This document shows, piece by piece, positions 1 through 9,669 of a stretch of 64,000 nucleotides of DNA. Every line of letters starts with the position of its first letter. Positions within the stretch are counted from its first letter, which is position 1. This DNA comes from an uncultured Tateyamaria sp. (GTDB lineage: Bacteria > Pseudomonadota > Alphaproteobacteria > Rhodobacterales > Rhodobacteraceae), in assembly GCF_947488715.1 (NCBI RefSeq), contig NZ_CANLAG010000001.1, positions 1 through 64,000 of the forward strand. Direction: 5' to 3'. The position numbers and the translations under genes are program-made. Under the pieces are notes generated by a model. The model was given only the letters and a program-made list of their open reading frames with translations. It was not told the origin of the DNA and did not search any database.

Positions 1-1076
<1,076 letters not shown>

Positions 1077-1090
1077 GAAGGGGCCTTTTC

Positions 1091-2560
1091 ATGATCTGGT
1101 CATTGGTAAAAATCATCGTTTTCGTCGTGGTCGTCGCGGCACTGGCCCTGGGCGCAGGCTATTTGCTTGAGGCAGACGGCGGCGTGCAAATTGTCGTTGC
1201 GGGCGACGAATACAACTTTGGTCCATTCGAATCCGTCGTGGCGCTGATCGCGCTTGTCTTGGTGATATGGTTGGGTCTCAAGCTGTTGGGCCTGCTGCTT
1301 GCGGTGTGGAAATTCCTCAACGGTGACGAAACCGCACTGTCGCGCTATTTCGACCGAAACCGGGCGCGGCGCGGCTTTGATGCCCTGGCCGAAGGGATGA
1401 TGGCGCTGGCCTCGGGCGAAGGCCGCGTGGCACTGGCCAAGGCCGAGAAAGCGGACAAGTATCTCAACCGCCCCGAGCTGACCAACCTGCTGACGGCGCA
1501 GGCCGCCGAACTGGCGGGTGATCGCCGAAAGGCGGAAGAGACCTATCGCAAGTTGGTGGAAAATGACGCGACACGTTTTGTCGGCGTACGCGGCATCATG
1601 AAGCAAAAGCTGGCGGACGGCGACACCGACACCGCGCTCAAGCTCGCGGAAAAGGCATTTGCCCTCAAACCCAAACACGAAGAAACGCAGGACGTCCTGC
1701 TGAAGCTGCAGGCCGACAAAAAGGACTGGGCGGGCGCGCGTCAGACCTTGTCGGCCAAGCTGAAGCACGGCGCGTTGCCCCGTGACGTGCACCGTCGGCG
1801 TGATGCTGTTCTGGCGTTAAGCGAAGCCAAGCAGGTGATGGCCGAGGATGAAACCATCGAGGCGCGCGAAACCGCGATCGAGGCCAACCGTTTGTCCCCC
1901 GACCTGATCCCGGCGGCGGTCATGGCCGCGCACAGCTATCTTGAGCAGGGGCAAAAGAAATACGCGACCCGTGTACTCAAGAAAGCATGGGAGGCACGCC
2001 CACATCCCGATCTGGCCGCTGCCTTTGCCGCTATCGAACCGGACGAGACGGCAACCGAACGCCTCAAGCGGTTCACCCCGCTGACCCGGTCGCATCAGGA
2101 CGATCCGGAAACCAAGATGCTGTTGGCCGAACTGAACATCGCCGCAGAAGATTTCCCGGCGGCACGTCGTGCGCTGGGTGATTTGGTGGAAAGTGACCCA
2201 ACCACGCGGTCCGTCACGCTGATGGCTGCCATTGAAAAGGGTCAGGGCGCATCCGACGCGGTCATTCAGGGGTGGTTGGCGCGTGCCTTGTCAGCGCCAC
2301 GTGGACCGCAGTGGGTGTGCAACAATTGCCAGAACATTCACGGCGAATGGGCGCCCACCTGTGGCAACTGCTCTGCCTTTGATACGCTGGAATGGAAACG
2401 ACCCCCGGCAGAGGACATCGTGATGCCCGGCGGCACTGAAATGCTGCCTTTGTTGATGACCGCACCGGCGGCAGATGCTGAAAATGCGGTGACTGTCGTG
2501 GACGCGTCAGAGGTCGTAGAGGCCGAAGATCTGGGCAATCCTCCGCCAAAAGCGGACTGA
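1091..2560 (+). CDS. hemY: HemY-type TPR membrane protein with C-terminal zinc ribbon
   Basis: This 489-residue protein starts 14 bp after the Mic60-like gene, behind an AAGAAGGGG ribosome site, so the two are probably co-transcribed. Two membrane spans lie at about residues 5-25 and 47-72, followed by helical TPR-like repeats to about 400. The HemY N-terminal family is linked to late tetrapyrrole metabolism, although its biochemical role is unsettled. The C-terminus carries C410-x2-C413-x10-C424-x2-C427 with a Trp between the pairs, a rubredoxin/RadA-type zinc ribbon also found in LapB. A Pro/Glu/Asp-rich tail follows. Zinc binding is inferred from the cysteine spacing. Confidence 0.88.
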   Translation: MIWSLVKIIVFVVVVAALALGAGYLLEADGGVQIVVAGDEYNFGPFESVVALIALVLVIWLGLKLLGLLLAVWKFLNGDETALSRYFDRNRARRGFDALAEGMMALASGEGRVALAKAEKADKYLNRPELTNLLTAQAAELAGDRRKAEETYRKLVENDATRFVGVRGIMKQKLADGDTDTALKLAEKAFALKPKHEETQDVLLKLQADKKDWAGARQTLSAKLKHGALPRDVHRRRDAVLALSEAKQVMAEDETIEARETAIEANRLSPDLIPAAVMAAHSYLEQGQKKYATRVLKKAWEARPHPDLAAAFAAIEPDETATERLKRFTPLTRSHQDDPETKMLLAELNIAAEDFPAARRALGDLVESDPTTRSVTLMAAIEKGQGASDAVIQGWLARALSAPRGPQWVCNNCQNIHGEWAPTCGNCSAFDTLEWKRPPAEDIVMPGGTEMLPLLMTAPAADAENAVTVVDASEVVEAEDLGNPPPKAD

Positions 2561-2696
2561 GCCGACTGTTTCTATTGTGATTGGGCAACGCTTTTGGCGT
2601 TCTGTCCCGGTGTTTGAGTAATTTGTTTTAGCAACCTCCGGGTTTTCCGGGTACACCTTCGCAAAAGAGACCGCTGGGCGGTCAGAGGGACATATC

Positions 2697-3809
2697 GTGC
2701 AGAAAACCGTTCGCTTGATTTCCGCGTTTTTGGCAATTTTTGTCGTGGCCGCATGTACGCTACCGCGTGGCGCCGCCATCGAGGGCGAAGTGATCCGCAG
2801 CGCGGATGACGAAGACGCGCCGTTTTCCGTTGTGGCCGTAAACCAGGCATCCATTCCCCAGATCGGCACGTGGCCGGCAACGGGCTGGGCCGGTCACTAC
2901 CATTGGTTCAGCGGCACCGCTGGCCCCAAATCCAACCTGATCCGTCCGGGCGACACCATTGATCTGGTGATCTGGGACAACCAGGAAAACTCACTGCTGA
3001 CCGCATCGACCCAAAAGAACGTGGTGATGCCCGGTCTGGTCGTGTCGCCTTCGGGCAGCATTTTTGTCCCCTACATCGACGAAGTGCGCATCGGTGGTCT
3101 GTCTCCTGACCGCGCCCGCCGCCGGATCGAGGAACAGTTGGAACAAGTGGTGCCTGACGCACAGGTCCAGTTGCAGTTCCAGTCCGGCCCCGACAACTCG
3201 GTCGATGCAGTGGGCGGGTTCAACGCCCCCGGCACCTATCCGCTGCCGAACCGTAACTTTTCCCTGCTCAGCATGATCTCGACGGCGGGTGGCATTTCGC
3301 CCGCGCTTGAAAACCCACTGGTACGCGTACAGCGCGGCGGCCGGAATTTCGAGATTCGTGCCGACACACTCTACGAACGGGCATCGGCCAACGTGGTTCT
3401 GCGCGGCGGTGACAAGATTGTGGTCGAAGAGGACGAACGCTATTTCGTCGCTCTGGGCGCCACGGGCACCGAGACAATTGTCCCGTTCACTCAGGAACAT
3501 ATCAACGCCATCGAGGCGCTGGCACTGCTGGGCGGCATCAACGACACACGCGCCAACCCCAAGGGTATCCTGATCCTGCGGGAATATTCGCGCAAGGACC
3601 TGCGCAGCGATGGCACTGGTCCGATCCGCACACAGGTAGTGTTCACGATCGACCTCACCTCTGCCGAAGACATCTTTGCCGCGCGCAAGTTCCGCATCAA
3701 TCCCAAGGATCTCGTGATGGCCACAGAAAGCCCGATTGGGTCCGTGCGCACGGTGTTTGGTCTGATTGGCTCCGTCGTCGGTGTTGGCAACGCGATCAGC
3801 AACAACTGA
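2697..3809 (+). CDS. Wza/KpsD-type polysaccharide export lipoprotein
   Basis: This 370-residue protein has a lipoprotein signal (hydrophobic residues 7-19, lipobox VAAC with C20 as the lipidated residue). A poly-export domain begins near residue 82 (the RPGDTIDL motif), and SLBB-like beta regions follow (GxYPLPN near 180). Family members form the outer-membrane channel for capsule or exopolysaccharide, and the length is close to Wza. The start is a GTG; an AGAGGGA ribosome site lies just upstream, preceded by a perfect 6-bp hairpin at 2669-2683. No glycosyltransferase, Wzc-like kinase or flippase adjoins it, so it is an orphan export gene here. A strong bidirectional terminator follows. Confidence 0.87.
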   Translation: MQKTVRLISAFLAIFVVAACTLPRGAAIEGEVIRSADDEDAPFSVVAVNQASIPQIGTWPATGWAGHYHWFSGTAGPKSNLIRPGDTIDLVIWDNQENSLLTASTQKNVVMPGLVVSPSGSIFVPYIDEVRIGGLSPDRARRRIEEQLEQVVPDAQVQLQFQSGPDNSVDAVGGFNAPGTYPLPNRNFSLLSMISTAGGISPALENPLVRVQRGGRNFEIRADTLYERASANVVLRGGDKIVVEEDERYFVALGATGTETIVPFTQEHINAIEALALLGGINDTRANPKGILILREYSRKDLRSDGTGPIRTQVVFTIDLTSAEDIFAARKFRINPKDLVMATESPIGSVRTVFGLIGSVVGVGNAISNN

Positions 3810-3833
3810 TCCACGCAGTCACTGAAGAAATAG

Positions 3834-3869
3834 AAAAAGCCCCGGCGCAATTTGCAGCCGGGGCTTTTT
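3834..3869. terminator. Bidirectional rho-independent terminator
   Basis: A 13-bp perfect inverted repeat (AAAAAGCCCCGGC at 3834-3846 and its complement at 3857-3869) flanks a 10-nt loop and supplies a T tract on both strands. It lies between the convergent export gene and ahcY and can terminate both. Confidence 0.93.
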
Positions 3870-3914
3870 CGTTTCTGGTTGGTGTGGCGGGATCAAATGC
3901 CCCGCCGTCTCAAA

Positions 3915-5303
3915 TCAATAGCGGTAGTGCTCTGGCTTGAACGGGCCTTCGGGTGTGACGCCGATATAGGCGGCCTGCTCGCCGTCCAGCTGGGTCAGCT
4001 TGACCCCGATGCGGTCCAGATGCAGGCGCGCGACCTTTTCATCCAGATGCTTGGGCAGGATGTACACTTCGTTGCCGTACTCATCGCCCTTGGTCCACAG
4101 TTCGATCTGCGCGAGCACCTGGTTGGTGAACGACGCCGACATCACAAAAGACGGGTGACCGGTGGCATTGCCAAGGTTCAGCAGACGACCCTCGGACAGC
4201 AGGATCAGACGATTGCCGTTTGGCATCTCGATCATGTCCACCTGTTCCTTGACGCTGGTCCACTTGTGGTTCTTCAGCGCGGCAACCTGGATTTCGTTGT
4301 CGAAGTGGCCGATGTTGCCGACGATGGCCATGTCCTTCATCTCGCGCATATGCTCGATGCGGATAACGTCCTTGTTGCCCGTGGTCGTGACAAAGATGTC
4401 AGCCGTGGCAACCACGTCTTCCAGTGTTGTGACCTGGAAACCGTCCATCGCAGCCTGAAGCGCGCAGATCGGGTCAACCTCGGTCACGATCACACGGGCA
4501 CCTGCACCGGCCAGCGATGCCGCCGATCCTTTGCCCACGTCGCCGTAGCCCATGACCACGGCCACTTTGCCCGCCATCATCGTGTCTGTGGCGCGGCGGA
4601 TGCCGTCGACCAGCGATTCCTTACAGCCGTATTTGTTGTCGAACTTGGACTTGGTCACGCTGTCGTTCACGTTGATCGCGGGGAACGGCAGCTCACCATC
4701 ACGAACCAGTTGGTACAAGCGGTTCACGCCGGTTGTCGTCTCTTCGGACACGCCTTTGATCTGGTCACGCACTTTGGTGAACCAGCCGGGGCTTTCCGCC
4801 ATGCGCTTGGCGATCTGTGCCTTGATGACTGTTTCCTCTTCGGACGTCGGCACGGGGATGATCTCTTCTCCGGCTTCGGCGCGGGCGCCCAGCAGAACAT
4901 AGAGCGTCGCATCGCCACCATCGTCGAGAATCATGTTGGGGCCGTCGGCAAACTGGAACGAACGGTCCAGGTAATCCCAATGCTCTTCCAAGCTTTGACC
5001 CTTGATCGCAAAGACCGGCGTGCCACCTTCGGCAATCGCCGAGGCCGCGTGGTCCTGCGTCGAAAAGATGTTGCACGACGCCCAGCGCACGTCGGCGCCC
5101 AATTCCACCAGCGTCTCGATCAGAACCGCGGTTTGAATGGTCATGTGCAGCGACCCGACGATGCGCGCACCGGTCAGCGGTTTGCTCTCACCATATTCGG
5201 CCCGACAGGCCATCAGGCCCGGCATTTCGGTTTCTGCGATATCCAGCTCTTTGCGACCAAAGGCAGCCAAAGAGATGTCTTTGACGATATAGTCTTGTGC
5301 CAT
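3915..5303 (-). CDS. ahcY: S-adenosylhomocysteine hydrolase
   Basis: AhcY cleaves S-adenosylhomocysteine to homocysteine and adenosine, which keeps the methyl cycle running in the cytoplasm. The 462-residue product has the family start [10 protein letters not shown], the NAD-binding motif [10 protein letters not shown] near residues 226-235 and the invariant C-terminus KPEHYRY. The ATG at 5303 was preferred over two upstream in-frame ATGs because family members begin with MAQDY or similar. A purine-rich GATGAGGATG stretch precedes it. The 79-nt gap upstream shows no recognisable riboswitch. It is transcribed convergently to the export gene. Confidence 0.98.
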   Translation of the reverse strand: MAQDYIVKDISLAAFGRKELDIAETEMPGLMACRAEYGESKPLTGARIVGSLHMTIQTAVLIETLVELGADVRWASCNIFSTQDHAASAIAEGGTPVFAIKGQSLEEHWDYLDRSFQFADGPNMILDDGGDATLYVLLGARAEAGEEIIPVPTSEEETVIKAQIAKRMAESPGWFTKVRDQIKGVSEETTTGVNRLYQLVRDGELPFPAINVNDSVTKSKFDNKYGCKESLVDGIRRATDTMMAGKVAVVMGYGDVGKGSAASLAGAGARVIVTEVDPICALQAAMDGFQVTTLEDVVATADIFVTTTGNKDVIRIEHMREMKDMAIVGNIGHFDNEIQVAALKNHKWTSVKEQVDMIEMPNGNRLILLSEGRLLNLGNATGHPSFVMSASFTNQVLAQIELWTKGDEYGNEVYILPKHLDEKVARLHLDRIGVKLTQLDGEQAAYIGVTPEGPFKPEHYRY

Positions 5304-5382
5304 CTGCATCATCCTCATCTAAGTTGGGGATGCGCTATCAGGTTCTGCGTCATCTCTCAATGCGGCTTTGTGGGCTGTGTCG

Positions 5383-5691
5383 TCACTGATCTGCGAGGCC
5401 GGCCAAGAGCAGATCCTCGCTTACGCTGGCACCCCAATCCGATCCCTGGGCAAGGACACAGGACTGACCATCCGCCAGATACTGAACAAGGGTCCATGTC
5501 CCACTGTCATCGGACGCCCACACTTGCGTCGACTGGGTCGCGGTCTCTGCAATCGGCGCTTCCCCGTACCAGTCGATCAGGGTTGCTTCCATCTCGGTCG
5601 AGGACATGCAGACGGTTGGTGTCTGCGCCACAGCCGGTGCTGCGGACAGTGTCAGAGCGGAAAGACCAAATGCAAAAATTGCGGGTTTCAT
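5383..5691 (-). CDS. Small exported protein of unknown function
   Basis: This 102-residue protein has a clear Sec signal peptide (MKPAIFAFGL start, AVA-Q cleavage after about residue 22). The mature chain is about 80 acidic residues and contains two cysteines (C28, C78) that could form a disulfide. I do not recognise a domain. The start at 5691 is chosen because AAGGAG lies seven bases before it and the signal peptide begins there; the longer upstream frame has neither. It lies 79 bp upstream of ahcY on the same strand and may be co-transcribed with it, but nothing in the protein points to the methyl cycle. Confidence 0.75.
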   Translation of the reverse strand: MKPAIFAFGLSALTLSAAPAVAQTPTVCMSSTEMEATLIDWYGEAPIAETATQSTQVWASDDSGTWTLVQYLADGQSCVLAQGSDWGASVSEDLLLAGLADQ

Positions 5692-5765
5692 AGCGTTCTC
5701 CTTCGTGGGAAAAACGAGCCGTAGACGGAATTGTTCCATTCAAGCCCCAGGACAGGAAACGGCGC

Positions 5766-6362
5766 ATGGCCAAACAACCCCGCGCATGGCAACGGATGTT
5801 GTCGGGACGGCGGCTCGATCTGCTGGATCCGACGCCCATGGATATCGAGATCGAGGACATCGCCCATGGCCTCGCTTTTGTTGCGCGTTGGAACGGGCAG
5901 ACGCGGGGCGACTATGCCTATTCGGTGGCGGAGCATTCGCTTTTGGTAGAGACGCTTTTTGGCCGGATTGCACCCAAGGCCCCGGCGAAATGGCGTTTGG
6001 CCGCCCTGTTGCATGACGCGCCGGAATACGTGATTGGCGACATGATTTCCCCGGTCAAGGCCGCGGTGGGTCCGGGCTATGGCGCGCTGGATGAACGCCT
6101 CGAGGCGGCGGTGCACATCCGCTTTGGCCTACCCGCCAAGGTACCTGTTGCCATCAAGCGCCAGATCAAGAAAGCCGACAAGATCAGCGCCTGGATGGAG
6201 GCAACCCAGATCGCCGGGTTCACCACTGCCGAGGCGGACAAGCTCTTTGGCAAGCCTGATCCAACGCTGACCACTGACCTCGAAATCGTGCTGCGCCCAC
6301 CGCTGGACACACGCCGCGCCTTTACCGCACGCCACACCGAATTGCTGGAGCTTTGCCCATGA
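5766..6362 (+). CDS. HD-domain phosphohydrolase (YfbR/COG1896-like)
   Basis: This 198-residue protein shows the HD metal-binding pattern: H57 in SVAEHS, H83-D84 in LLHDAPE, and a later Asp in KKADKI near residue 139. YfbR-type enzymes dephosphorylate 5'-deoxynucleotides. Substrate specificity cannot be read from the sequence, so a nucleotidase role is inferred from the family. The ATG follows an AGGAAA ribosome site. The gene overlaps the next one by ATGA, so the two form an operon. Confidence 0.85.
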   Translation: MAKQPRAWQRMLSGRRLDLLDPTPMDIEIEDIAHGLAFVARWNGQTRGDYAYSVAEHSLLVETLFGRIAPKAPAKWRLAALLHDAPEYVIGDMISPVKAAVGPGYGALDERLEAAVHIRFGLPAKVPVAIKRQIKKADKISAWMEATQIAGFTTAEADKLFGKPDPTLTTDLEIVLRPPLDTRRAFTARHTELLELCP

Positions 6363-6847
6363 TCACCGTACGCCCTGCCATCGCGCTTGATGCTGCTTCG
6401 ATGGCAAATCTGCTGAACGCCATCATTGACGAAGGCGGGACAACCGCGCTCACCACCCAAGTGTCCGGCCCCGATCTCGCTGACTGGATGGCATCCAAAT
6501 ACGAACGGGCCGCATGGCATGTGGCTGTGGATGGGTCCGAACAGGTGGTCGGATTTCAGTGGATCGCCAGCGGCACCGATTATTTGCCACCCGAGGCGGC
6601 AGAGATCGCGACATTCGTTCAAGTGGGTCAGACCGGACTTGGCATTGGGTCAAAACTGTTCGATGCCACGCGCAAGGCGGCCAAGGAACTCGGTTACAAG
6701 TGGATCAACGCCAACATTCGCGCCGACAACGAAGGCGGGCTGATCTATTACCAGTCGCGCGGATTTCAGGACTATGGGCGTATCGAAGGGTACGAACTGG
6801 CCGACGGTCAGGTCGTGGACAAGATCCTCAAACGCTACGATCTGTGA
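6359..6847 (+). CDS. GNAT-family N-acetyltransferase
   Basis: The 162-residue protein has GNAT features: an N-terminal MITVRPAIALDAASM strand-helix, the acetyl-CoA loop region QTGLGIGSKLFDATRKAA (roughly residues 92-110), and a C-terminal NIRADNEGGLIYYQSRGF segment typical of motif B. The ATG overlaps the stop codon of the HD gene (ATGA), which decides the start over a TTG six bases upstream. The acceptor substrate is unknown. It ends 4 bp from the convergent regA stop codon. Confidence 0.88.
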   Translation: MITVRPAIALDAASMANLLNAIIDEGGTTALTTQVSGPDLADWMASKYERAAWHVAVDGSEQVVGFQWIASGTDYLPPEAAEIATFVQVGQTGLGIGSKLFDATRKAAKELGYKWINANIRADNEGGLIYYQSRGFQDYGRIEGYELADGQVVDKILKRYDL

Positions 6848-6851
6848 CGGA

Positions 6852-7406
6852 TCAGCGCGGCGAGCGTTTGGCCAGAATACGCTGTAGCGTGCGGCGGTGC
6901 ATGTTCAGACGCCGTGCGGTTTCAGACACGTTCCGATCACACAACTCATAGACACGCTGGATGTGTTCCCACCGCACGCGGTCCGCGCTCATCGGGTTTT
7001 CGGGCGGCGGGGGCAGGTCATCGCCACGTGCAAGCAACGCATTGGTGATGTCGGTCGCATCCGCAGGTTTCGACAGGTAATCCGTGGCACCGATTTTGAC
7101 GGCGGCAACGGCGGTCGCAATCGCACCGTATCCCGTCAGAACCACAACCCGCGCATCGGGGCGTTTTTCCCGCAGCACCTCGACCACGTCGAGCCCGTTA
7201 CCATCCTCAAGCCGCAGATCAACCACCGCATAGGCGGGCGGGCGGGCTGTTGCGATGGCCTTGCCAGCGGTTACGCTATCGGCTGTCTCGATCTCGAAAC
7301 CGCGCTTTTCCATGGCCTTGGCCAAACGCCGCAGAAACGGTTCGTCATCATCCACCAGCAAGAGCGACTTGTCTTCGCCCAACTCGTACTGTGCTGCATC
7401 CGGCAT
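6852..7406 (-). CDS. regA: Redox response regulator RegA/PrrA/ActR
   Basis: The 184-residue protein, the length of PrrA, has a receiver domain with acidic pocket D19-D20-D21, phospho-acceptor D63 in VVDLRLEDG and the switch Lys in LSKPAD. A Pro-rich linker (DDLPPPPE) follows, then a Fis-type helix-turn-helix with SETARRLNMHRRTLQR. RegA activates photosynthesis, respiration, nitrogen and carbon fixation genes when oxygen falls. The start at 7406 matches the family length, with GGGAG upstream. It lies downstream of senC and divergent from its cognate kinase gene regB. Confidence 0.97.
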   Translation of the reverse strand: MPDAAQYELGEDKSLLLVDDDEPFLRRLAKAMEKRGFEIETADSVTAGKAIATARPPAYAVVDLRLEDGNGLDVVEVLREKRPDARVVVLTGYGAIATAVAAVKIGATDYLSKPADATDITNALLARGDDLPPPPENPMSADRVRWEHIQRVYELCDRNVSETARRLNMHRRTLQRILAKRSPR

Positions 7407-7489
7407 CACGTGCTCCCGTTTCCGCATAAAATTTTGGCTGACACTGAATATGGCGCGGTGTCTGGGTCGGGTCAAATTATTCCGCGTTT

Positions 7490-8110
7490 TCAGACGTTTT
7501 CAACAAAGCATCCAACGCGATCTGCCATGGCTTCTGCGCTGACGTCACGGCGGAAAAATTCGACAAATCCATGCTCGGGCAACACGAGGTAGGTAAAGGT
7601 TGAATGGTCCACCAGATAAAACTCGTCGCTCTTGTCGTGGGCCTTGTAATAGGTGCGATACGCCTTGCTGGCCGCGTCTGTCTGTTCCAGCGTGCCGGTC
7701 AGGCCAATCATCTTTTCGTGCAGGTTAAAGGCGAAATCGCCCACCAGTTCCGGCGTGTCGCGTTCCGGGTCCACGGTGATGAACACCGGCGTCACGGACA
7801 TGCCCCGTTCGGCCAGAACATCCACGGCCTCGGCATTGCGGGCGGTGTCCAGCGGGCAGACATCGGGACAGAACGTGTAGCCGAAATAGATCAACGTCGG
7901 TTCAGTGATGACATCCTGGTCTGTCACCGTCTCGCCCTCGGCGTTCACCAACTCGAACGGGCCACCGATCTGGTTGCCGTCACCGGCGATCTGGGTGGCG
8001 TTGCACTGGGCAAACCCTGTCTTTTCACCACCCCCTTGCGTGGCCCACCAAATGCCCCCGATAAACAGGGCAGCGACAAGGGCGGCAACAGGTGCGATGA
8101 TGCGGGTCAT
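7490..8110 (-). CDS. senC: SCO1/SenC copper chaperone (PrrC)
   Basis: This 206-residue thioredoxin-fold protein has an N-terminal membrane anchor (residues 4-22) and the copper ligands C81-x3-C85 (CPDVC) and H169 (VDHSTF). SCO proteins deliver copper to the CuA site of cytochrome c oxidase, and in Rhodobacter PrrC also relays redox state to the RegB/PrrB kinase. It is divergent from regB, with 77 bp between start codons, and upstream of regA, reproducing the classical reg/prr locus. Confidence 0.96.
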   Translation of the reverse strand: MTRIIAPVAALVAALFIGGIWWATQGGGEKTGFAQCNATQIAGDGNQIGGPFELVNAEGETVTDQDVITEPTLIYFGYTFCPDVCPLDTARNAEAVDVLAERGMSVTPVFITVDPERDTPELVGDFAFNLHEKMIGLTGTLEQTDAASKAYRTYYKAHDKSDEFYLVDHSTFTYLVLPEHGFVEFFRRDVSAEAMADRVGCFVENV

Positions 8111-8187
8111 GGTATCCTCGGGGTTGAATGCGCTACCCTCTAGCTAACGATCCCGTGGCCCAGTGCAACAAACGAAGTAGTGACACA

Positions 8188-9585
8188 ATGGCGCAACCCG
8201 ACATCGGCCTTTTGACCGGCCAGCAACGCTCTAACTGGATCCGGCTGCGGACCATGATCCTGTTGCGGTGGGTGGCCATCGTTGGCCAGCTTGTCGCGCT
8301 GACCGTGGCGCAGCGGATGTACGGCCTGCAACTGGAACTGGGGCTGTGCTACCTCGCGGTCGGGGTGTCGGTCATCGGCAATCTGATCGCGATTTTCGTG
8401 TTCCCGGAAAACAAGCGGCTGACCGAACGCGAAAACCTGTTGATGGTGCTGTTTGACCTGTTGCAACTGGGGTTCCTCTTGTTCCTCACCGGCGGGCTGA
8501 ACAATCCGTTTGCGCTGTTGATGCTGGGGCCGGTGACCATTTCGGCCGCGGTGCTGACCACGCGGTCCACGGTGCTGGTTGCCGCGACGGCCATCGTGAT
8601 CGTGACTGTGCTGTCGGAATACCACCTGCCTCTGCGCACGGAACAAGGATACCTGCTGCGCATCCCCGACCTGTTTGTGTTCGGCAACTGGATCGCGCTG
8701 GTGATTGCCATCTGTTTTATCGGCCTCTATTCGCGCCGGGTGACATCGGAAATTCACTCGATGTCCGATGCCCTGTCGGCCACGCAACAGGCCCTGTCTC
8801 GCGAACAAAAGCTGACGGATCTGGGGGGTGTGGTCGCCGCCGCGGCGCACGAATTGGGCACACCTCTGGCGACCATTAAACTGACCAGTGCCGAACTGAT
8901 CGAAGAGTTGGAGCATATGCCCGAACTGCGCGATGACGCCGCGCTGATCCGGGAACAGGCGGACCGGTGCCGTGACATTCTCCGCGATATGGGCCGCGCT
9001 GGCAAAGACGACCTGCACCTGCGACAGGCCCCGCTGATGACCGTTGTCCAAGAGGCCGCAGAGCCGCACACGCATCGCGGCAAGCTGGTGGAATACACGC
9101 ATGATCCCGACGCGGGCGACGAGATCGACCAACCCGCTATTCTGCGCCAGCCCGAGATCATTCACGGCCTGCGCAACCTTGTGCAGAACGCCGTCGATTT
9201 CGCCCGGTCCACCGTCTGGATCGAGGCGCACTGGACCGCCGATATCATCACCCTGCGCATCATGGATGACGGGCGCGGCTTTCCCCCGCAGTTGCTGGGC
9301 CGTATCGGTGACCCCTTTGTGCGCCGGCGCAAGACCACCACCGACAGGCAGGAACGCCCCGAATACGAGGGGATGGGCCTCGGCCTCTTTATCGCCAAGA
9401 CGCTGCTGGAACGGTCAGGCGCCGAACTGACCTTTGCCAATGGCACCGACCCCTACAGCACCAGCACATCGACCGCGCACCATTTGGGCGCAATCGTCGA
9501 GGTGACATGGCCGCGTGGCAAGGTCGATGCACGGGTTGGGGAAAACGCCCTGCCGCAACGGGCGAACGAACAATTCCGCATCTGA
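8188..9585 (+). CDS. regB: Redox sensor histidine kinase RegB/PrrB
   Basis: The 465-residue protein has six hydrophobic segments in residues 22-183, including the quinone-sensing motif GGLNNPF at 102-108. The dimerisation box carries phospho-acceptor H221 (AAAHELGTPL), redox-active C261 lies in ADRCRDIL, and a HATPase domain with DDGRGF and GMGLGLFIAK completes it. RegB autophosphorylates under low oxygen and phosphorylates RegA; quinone state and C261 set its activity. The ATG at 8188 gives MAQPDIG and was preferred over an upstream ATG at 8128, which lies in the divergent promoter region and adds 20 residues atypical of the family. Confidence 0.97.
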   Translation: MAQPDIGLLTGQQRSNWIRLRTMILLRWVAIVGQLVALTVAQRMYGLQLELGLCYLAVGVSVIGNLIAIFVFPENKRLTERENLLMVLFDLLQLGFLLFLTGGLNNPFALLMLGPVTISAAVLTTRSTVLVAATAIVIVTVLSEYHLPLRTEQGYLLRIPDLFVFGNWIALVIAICFIGLYSRRVTSEIHSMSDALSATQQALSREQKLTDLGGVVAAAAHELGTPLATIKLTSAELIEELEHMPELRDDAALIREQADRCRDILRDMGRAGKDDLHLRQAPLMTVVQEAAEPHTHRGKLVEYTHDPDAGDEIDQPAILRQPEIIHGLRNLVQNAVDFARSTVWIEAHWTADIITLRIMDDGRGFPPQLLGRIGDPFVRRRKTTTDRQERPEYEGMGLGLFIAKTLLERSGAELTFANGTDPYSTSTSTAHHLGAIVEVTWPRGKVDARVGENALPQRANEQFRI

Positions 9586-9607
9586 ACTGCCCCACGGAGT
9601 GCATTGG

Positions 9608-9623
9608 TTAACCACGCATTAAC
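9608..9623 (+). promoter_or_regulatory. CtrA-type binding site
   Basis: TTAACCACGCATTAAC is a perfect match to the alphaproteobacterial CtrA consensus TTAA-N7-TTAAC. A third TTAAC follows at 9625-9629. It lies 47 bp before the start codon of the DivL-like gene in the 84-nt gap after regB. Among the intergenic gaps it is the only TTAA-N7-TTAA I noticed. Confidence 0.6.
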
Positions 9624-9669
9624 CTTAACAAAGCAATACTGACCGCGGGTTGGCAAAAGGTGTTGGCTG

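Noticed and set aside
5304-5382. Possible SAH riboswitch upstream of ahcY
   Set aside because: The gap is only 79 nt and I could not find the conserved core or pseudoknot pairing of the SAH class.
3852-5693. Long + strand open frame opposite ahcY (613 codons)
   Set aside because: It begins inside a terminator and is antisense to a certain gene; the translation has no recognisable domain.
8111-8187. FNR-type TTGAT-N4-ATCAA site in the regB-senC intergenic region
   Set aside because: No match was found there; half-matches elsewhere (for example 23131-23145) lack one arm.
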